A stretch of DNA of 10,639 nucleotides from Clostridiales bacterium (GTDB taxonomy: Bacteria; Bacillota; Clostridia; Oscillospirales; Oscillospiraceae): assembly GCA_019418525.1 (NCBI GenBank), contig DYBS01000062.1, positions 1 to 10,639 on the forward strand, read 5' to 3'. Each line of letters starts with the position of its first letter. The stretch's first letter is position 1. Below the pieces are notes generated by a model. It was not told the origin of the DNA. It ran no database searches and saw nothing but the letters and a program-made list of their open reading frames with translations. The position numbers and the translations under genes are program-made. Below are positions 7,411 to 10,639 of this stretch, in pieces.

Positions 7411-7421
7411 GATGATATAAT
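7393..7421 (+). promoter_or_regulatory. Promoter of the LysR-type regulator gene
   Basis: TGGACG (7393-7398, four of six matches to TTGACA) is spaced 17 bases from a perfect TATAAT (7416-7421). The predicted start near 7428 leaves a leader of about 85 bases before the ATG at 7513. The -35 overlaps the candidate operator, consistent with autorepression. Confidence 0.68.
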
Positions 7422-7512
7422 GACTATAAATATTTCATATAACCGCGTCCTTGGCCCGGATGTTTCTGATTTCGCAGGCAGGGGCGCGTCCGACAGACAG
7501 GAGGGATCATCT

Positions 7513-8463
7513 ATGGATTTCCGCTGGCTCTGTTATGCTGTGGCGGTGAGCAGGACCGGCTCGATTTCCATGGCGGCCAAAGCGCTCTTTACCTCCCAGC
7601 CGAATGTAAGCCATGCCCTCAAGCGGCTGGAGGAAGAAGTGGGGTTTCCACTGTTTCTCCGTACTCCGAATGGGGTTATCCCCACAGAAGAGGGACTTCG
7701 GTTTCTCGCCGATGTATCTCCCATCGTGGCGCGTTTTCTGGAGGTAGAGAGCTTTTATGCCGATGGGCCGACTCAGTCCAGAAGGGTAGTGGTGTCGGCC
7801 ATCGATTCCGATGTATTCTCCCAGGCCTTTCTGCGGGCGTTCGCCTCGAAGATTGCAGAAGAGCCCCTGTACGATGTCAGTTTCTATGAGACGGATCTGG
7901 AGCACGTCCTCCAGGACGTGAAGCTGGGCCGCAGCGCGTTAGGTTTGGTCCATTTTCCGCAGATTGTCGCCTGGAACATGACGCGGCTCCTCGAGTATGA
8001 AAAGCTGAACTTCACCTGTATTGGTGCCGACTGTGCCTATCTCCTTACCCGGGAGGACAATCCGAATCTCCCCACGGCGCCAGATCCCTCTTTTTCCTGG
8101 CTCAACCGCTGTATCCTGGTGGACTATGATAAGCTCTACCATGATAAGCTGGCGTTCCGCCTGACCGAGATCCCATGGGTGCAGGAGTACCAGTTCAGCG
8201 GAGTCTTTCACCTGAGCGACCGGGCCATGAAGTATACCACCCTGGAGTTTCTGCCTACCGGTGTCAGCCTATCCTGTTATCTACCACCGGTCACACTTCG
8301 CCGCTATCACCTGGTTCAGGTCCCGTGTCCCCCCGTGGGGAAGATTGAGTTTGGTTATATTACCCGGGAAAAGGACACATCCCAGTGGTTTCTTCCGCCT
8401 TTACTGGAAGAGATCCGGGCAATTTTGGACGGCGAGACCGCGGCCAGTAGCTGGAAGGTGTAG
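7513..8463 (+). CDS. LysR-family transcriptional regulator
   Basis: This 316-residue protein has the standard LysR winged helix-turn-helix at the N-terminus. It opens with MDFRWLCYAVAVSRTGSIS, followed by AAKALFTSQPNVSHALKRLEEEVGFPLFLRT (helix-turn-helix about residues 18-37). The C-terminal ~225 residues form the effector-binding domain (VVVSAIDSDVFSQAFLRAF, the start of a periplasmic-binding-like fold). The ATG at 7513 is chosen because AGGAGGG (7499-7505) precedes it at 7 bases and the LysR homology begins exactly there. The longer frame from 7420 starts inside the promoter -10 box. Divergence from the MFS-amidohydrolase operon suggests it senses that pathway's substrate. Codon use is less GC-biased than in the genes to the right. 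The effector is unknown. Confidence 0.9.
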   Translation: MDFRWLCYAVAVSRTGSISMAAKALFTSQPNVSHALKRLEEEVGFPLFLRTPNGVIPTEEGLRFLADVSPIVARFLEVESFYADGPTQSRRVVVSAIDSDVFSQAFLRAFASKIAEEPLYDVSFYETDLEHVLQDVKLGRSALGLVHFPQIVAWNMTRLLEYEKLNFTCIGADCAYLLTREDNPNLPTAPDPSFSWLNRCILVDYDKLYHDKLAFRLTEIPWVQEYQFSGVFHLSDRAMKYTTLEFLPTGVSLSCYLPPVTLRRYHLVQVPCPPVGKIEFGYITREKDTSQWFLPPLLEEIRAILDGETAASSWKV

Positions 8464-8486
8464 GGGTCTGTGACCGGCTGGCTGCA

Positions 8487-8542
8487 AAAAATCCCCCGAT
8501 CCTGTACTAAACGATCAGATTGTACAGGATCGGGGGATTTTT
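8487..8542. terminator. Strong bidirectional Rho-independent terminator
   Basis: A 21-bp perfect stem (8487-8507 with 8522-8542) encloses a 14-base loop. The arms run from an A-tract through TCCCCCGATCCTGTAC, and back through GTACAGGATCGGGGGA to a T-tract. The tracts supply a U-run in either direction. It terminates the LysR gene from the left and also blocks readthrough from the minus-strand tRNA gene. The stretch 8543-8605 shows no further feature. Confidence 0.9.
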
Positions 8543-8605
8543 AAGTAGAGGGGTTACTGGGCAGACGCTCGTCAGTAGGTCTCAGGTATTTGAAAAAGTA
8601 ACGAC

Positions 8606-8643
8606 AAAAAAACACCGGAGCAGAGTTTCCTCTGCTCCGGTGT
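8606..8643 (-). terminator. Terminator of the tRNA-Leu gene, fused to its CCA end
   Basis: On the minus strand a 14-bp stem (ACACCGGAGCAGAG / CTCTGCTCCGGTGT, loop of four) is followed directly by a run of T. The first base of the stem is the last A of the tRNA's encoded CCA (8643), so terminator and tRNA abut with one shared base. Confidence 0.88.
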
Positions 8644-8727
8644 GGTGCGGATGACGGGACTTGAACCCGTACGTCGATTGACACACGCCCCTCAAACGTG
8701 CCTGTCTACCAGTTCCAGCACATCCGC
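8643..8727 (-). tRNA. tRNA-Leu(GAG), CCA encoded
   Basis: On the minus strand this is an 85-nt class II tRNA. The acceptor stem GCGGATG (8727-8721) pairs with CATCCGC (8653-8647), followed by discriminator A and encoded CCA. The T-arm contains ACGGGTTCAAGTCCCGT. The anticodon stem CACGT/GCGTG carries the loop TTGAGGG with anticodon GAG at 8693-8691, which reads CUC and CUU leucine codons. A longer variable arm (GTCAATCGAC region) fits leucine tRNA. Confidence 0.93.
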
Positions 8728-8755
8728 ATGTGGCCTTAATCAAGACCGCTAGATT

Positions 8756-8784
8756 ATTATAACGGGAGGCGAGAGATTTGTCAA
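8756..8784 (-). promoter_or_regulatory. Perfect-consensus promoter of tRNA-Leu
   Basis: On the minus strand, TTGACA (8784-8779) and TATAAT (8761-8756) are both exact consensus and are separated by exactly 17 bases. The transcript would start near 8749, giving a 5' leader of about 20 bases removed by RNase P. This matches the strong constitutive promoters typical of stable RNA genes. Confidence 0.9.
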
Positions 8785-8820
8785 CCGCTTTTTTTCTCCG
8801 AACGAAAAATTTTTTCTGCC

Positions 8821-8850
8821 TTGTCCGGGGGGCGCGCCTCCTGTTATACT
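8821..8850 (+). promoter_or_regulatory. Promoter of the AlbA-domain gene
   Basis: TTGTCC (8821-8826) is followed, after 18 bases, by TATACT (8845-8850), preceded by an extended -10 TG (8842-8843). It lies 40 bases before the ATG at 8890. The spacer contains a GGCGCGCC palindrome, of unknown meaning. Confidence 0.6.
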
Positions 8851-8889
8851 GGTGGTGTAAAACGACGCCTGAGAGTACGGAGGTGCGCC

Positions 8890-9342
8890 ATGTTTGACTT
8901 CGATCATATGGAACGTTACCGGGAGAACGGCCATCTGGAGGCCAAGCTGGCCACCGGCGGCCTGCCCCGGAGCATCTGGGAGACCTATTCCGCCTTTGCC
9001 AACACCCGGGGCGGGCTCATCCTGCTGGGAGTGGAGGAGCGGGAGGATCACTCCCTGCGGGTGCAGGGCCTGCTCAACGCCCAGGAGATGCTGGAGGAGT
9101 TTCTGGCCCTGGTGCGAGACCCCAAGGTGGCCAGTGCCGATTTGATGGGGGATGACGGCGCCCAGGTGGTGGATACCGGGAGAGGGGAGATCCTGGTTTT
9201 GCGCGTTCCGCCCGCTCCCCGGTCTCTGCGCCCGGTGTACGTGGGGGGCGATCCCTACCGGGGCTCCTACCGGCGGGAGGGAGAGGCCGACCTCCACTGC
9301 ACCGCCGAAGAGGTGGAGGCCATGCTGTCCAAACGGGGCTGA
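8890..9342 (+). CDS. Small standalone AlbA_2 (Schlafen-type) putative nucleic-acid-binding protein
   Basis: The 150-residue protein consists almost entirely of one AlbA_2-like domain. The E-x-K motif is at E17/K19 (HLEAKLATGGLP). The signature AFANTRGG is at residues 35-42, followed by LILLGVEE. Toward the end, GDPYRGSYRREGEADLHCTAEEVEAM matches the domain's closing strand and helix. Related domains occur in larger ATP-dependent or transcription-associated proteins; here no helicase or winged-helix extension follows. The start ATG has GGAGGT (8879-8884) with 5-base spacing. The reading frame extends back to 8821, but that ATG lacks a ribosome site and lies over the promoter. It is followed by a separate promoter for the GH13 gene. 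Function is unknown; the domain call is moderately firm. Confidence 0.75.
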   Translation: MFDFDHMERYRENGHLEAKLATGGLPRSIWETYSAFANTRGGLILLGVEEREDHSLRVQGLLNAQEMLEEFLALVRDPKVASADLMGDDGAQVVDTGRGEILVLRVPPAPRSLRPVYVGGDPYRGSYRREGEADLHCTAEEVEAMLSKRG

Positions 9343-9359
9343 TGTAGTTCGCGGGACCA

Positions 9360-9388
9360 TTGTATTTTTCTGCCCGGTCTGGTATACT
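9360..9388 (+). promoter_or_regulatory. Promoter of the GH13 gene
   Basis: A weak -35 TTGTAT (9360-9365) is 17 bases from TATACT (9383-9388), which has an extended -10 TG (9380-9381). The leader then contains a small GGCC-GAAA-GGCC hairpin (9409-9420) with a GNRA tetraloop, ending four bases before the ribosome site GGAGG (9425-9429). It could modulate translation or mRNA stability; that is only a suggestion. Confidence 0.55.
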
Positions 9389-9438
9389 AAGTCTTGTTCA
9401 AAAAGCCGGGCCGAAAGGCCGTTTGGAGGTAAACGATT

Positions 9439-10639
9439 ATGTGGTTTGACGAGGCTGTCCTGTATCAGATCTATCCCCTGGGCCTGTGCGGCGCTCCCCG
9501 GGAGAATGACGGTGTGACCGAGCACCGTATCCTGCGCATCCTGGACTGGGTGGAGCATATCCGCTCCACGGGGGCGGACACCGTCCTCTTCAACCCACTC
9601 TTTGAGAGCGACCGCCACGGCTACGATACCCGGGATTTCCGTAAGGTGGACTGCCGTCTGGGCACCAATGAGGATTTCAAGCAGGTGTGCGACGCGCTCC
9701 ATGCCGCCGGGCTGCGGGTGATGCTGGACGGTGTGTTCCACCATGTGGGCCGGGGCTTCTGGGCCTTTAAAGACGTGCAGGAGCGCCGGTGGGACAGCCC
9801 CTATAAGGACTGGTTCCACATCAGCTTTGACGGCAACTCCAATTACAACGACGGCTTCTGGTACGAGGGCTGGGAGGGCCACATGGAGTTGGTGAAGCTC
9901 AACCTCCAGAACCCGGCGGTGGTGGAGTACCAGTTCGACTCCATCCGCCAGTGGGTGGAGGAGTTCGGCATCGACGGCCTGCGCCTGGACGTGGCCTACT
10001 GCCTGACCCCGGAGTACCTGAAGCAGCTGCGGGCCTTCACGAACTCTTTGAAGCCCGACTTCGTCCTGGTGGGGGAGACCCTCCACGGGGACTATAACCG
10101 CTGGATGAACGATGAGATGTGCCACTCGGTCACCAATTACGAGTGCTATAAGGGCCTCTACTCCAGCTTCAACTCCATGAATCTCTTTGAGATCGGCCAC
10201 TCCCTGGCCAGGCAGTTCGGACCGGAGCCGTGGACCCTCTATAAGGGCAAGCACCTGCTTTCCTTCCTGGACAACCACGACGTCACCCGCATTTCCTCCA
10301 TGCTGGAGCGCAAGGAGCACCTGCCCCTGGCCTACGGTATCCTCTTCGGCATGCCCGGCGTGCCCGCCGTGTACTACGGCAGCGAGTGGGGCATGGAGGG
10401 GCGTAAGGAGTCGGGAAGCGACGACGCCCTCCGCCCGGCGGTGGAGAAGCCCCAGTCCAACGAGCTCACCGCGTGGATTGCCAAGCTGGCCGACGCCCGG
10501 AAGGGAAGCCGCGCCCTGTGCTATGGCAGCTACCGCAACGTGGTGCTCACCAACCGGCAGATCATCTTTGAGCGGTGCGCCGACGGCGAGCGGGTGCTGG
10601 TGGCGGTGAACGCCGACGATACGCCCTATGTGGCCCACT
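9439..10639 (+). CDS. Alpha-amylase family glycoside hydrolase (GH13), 3' end outside window
   Basis: About 400 residues are read without a stop to the window edge. All four GH13 conserved regions are in order. Region I is DGVFHHVG (D97). Region II is GLRLDVAY, with R182 and nucleophile D184. Region III is LVGETLH, with general acid E213. Region IV is FLDNHDVTR, with H280 and transition-state-stabilising D281. The barrel starts at VLYQIYPLGLCG near residue 8, and no signal peptide is present, so the enzyme is cytoplasmic. It probably acts on maltodextrins or cyclodextrins imported into the cell. Region I has His where many members have Asn. The ATG at 9439 follows GGAGG by 9 bases. The C-terminal beta domain has begun (VLVAVNADD) when the window ends, so little is missing. 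Codons are strongly GC-ending. Exact specificity is uncertain. Confidence 0.9.
   Translation, partial: MWFDEAVLYQIYPLGLCGAPRENDGVTEHRILRILDWVEHIRSTGADTVLFNPLFESDRHGYDTRDFRKVDCRLGTNEDFKQVCDALHAAGLRVMLDGVFHHVGRGFWAFKDVQERRWDSPYKDWFHISFDGNSNYNDGFWYEGWEGHMELVKLNLQNPAVVEYQFDSIRQWVEEFGIDGLRLDVAYCLTPEYLKQLRAFTNSLKPDFVLVGETLHGDYNRWMNDEMCHSVTNYECYKGLYSSFNSMNLFEIGHSLARQFGPEPWTLYKGKHLLSFLDNHDVTRISSMLERKEHLPLAYGILFGMPGVPAVYYGSEWGMEGRKESGSDDALRPAVEKPQSNELTAWIAKLADARKGSRALCYGSYRNVVLTNRQIIFERCADGERVLVAVNADDTPYVAH

Noticed and set aside
8749..10638. A 629-residue open frame on the minus strand.
   Set aside because: It is antisense to the GH13 and AlbA-domain genes, both of which show convincing family motifs. 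The translation is His/Gly/Val/Leu-rich in the way typical of the shadow of GC-ending codons, and it runs into the tRNA promoter.
1..10639. CRISPR arrays, insertion sequences, integrases or a methionine-responsive riboswitch.
   Set aside because: No repeated spacer array, transposase or integrase frame was seen. Any S-box or T-box leader for the metNI operon would lie upstream of the window.

Overview
This 10.6 kb window comes from a GC-rich chromosome. Its AGGAGG-type ribosome binding sites, consensus sigma-70 promoters and gene content suggest an anaerobic Clostridia-class Firmicute, possibly an Oscillospiraceae-like gut bacterium. That gene content is double-cubane-cluster reductases, an MtaA-like methyltransferase and a MetNI transporter. 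The taxonomic call is inference, because no marker gene is present.

Left block, 1-4604, plus strand: a tightly packed run of five genes. The first is the 3' end of a methionine-type ABC ATPase (MetN with NIL domain), followed by its permease (MetI). Next comes a uroporphyrinogen-decarboxylase-superfamily protein with the His-x-Cys...Cys zinc site of corrinoid methyltransferases (MtaA/MtbA type). The last two are overlapping paralogues of the YjiM / 2-hydroxyacyl-CoA dehydratase family, which are double-cubane [Fe-S] reductase components. A plausible reading is import of a methylated or thioether-like compound, methyl transfer, and a very-low-potential ATP-driven reduction. No corrinoid protein and no ASKHA-type activator ATPase is visible here. 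The two reductase paralogues have each lost a different family cysteine, which suggests a heteromeric enzyme. A strong bidirectional terminator (4691-4720) closes the block.

Middle block, 4776-8463: a minus-strand pair (MFS transporter, then a binuclear-metal amidohydrolase) is divergently arranged with a LysR-type regulator on the plus strand. The intergenic region holds back-to-back TATAAT boxes flanking an imperfect dyad, a candidate LysR operator. Both of the longest reading frames begin at ATGs that lie inside those -10 boxes, so the true starts are further downstream: GTG at 7336 for the transporter and ATG at 7513 for the regulator. The block looks like a substrate-inducible uptake and hydrolysis module.

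Right block, 8464-10639: a bidirectional terminator follows the regulator. Then comes a minus-strand tRNA-Leu(GAG) with a perfect TTGACA-N17-TATAAT promoter and its own terminator, whose stem begins on the last base of the encoded CCA. Beyond it are a small standalone AlbA_2 (Schlafen-type) domain protein and the 5' part of a GH13 alpha-amylase-family enzyme that runs off the window. Codon use in these last two genes is strongly GC-ending, like housekeeping genes, whereas the LysR gene is more mixed.
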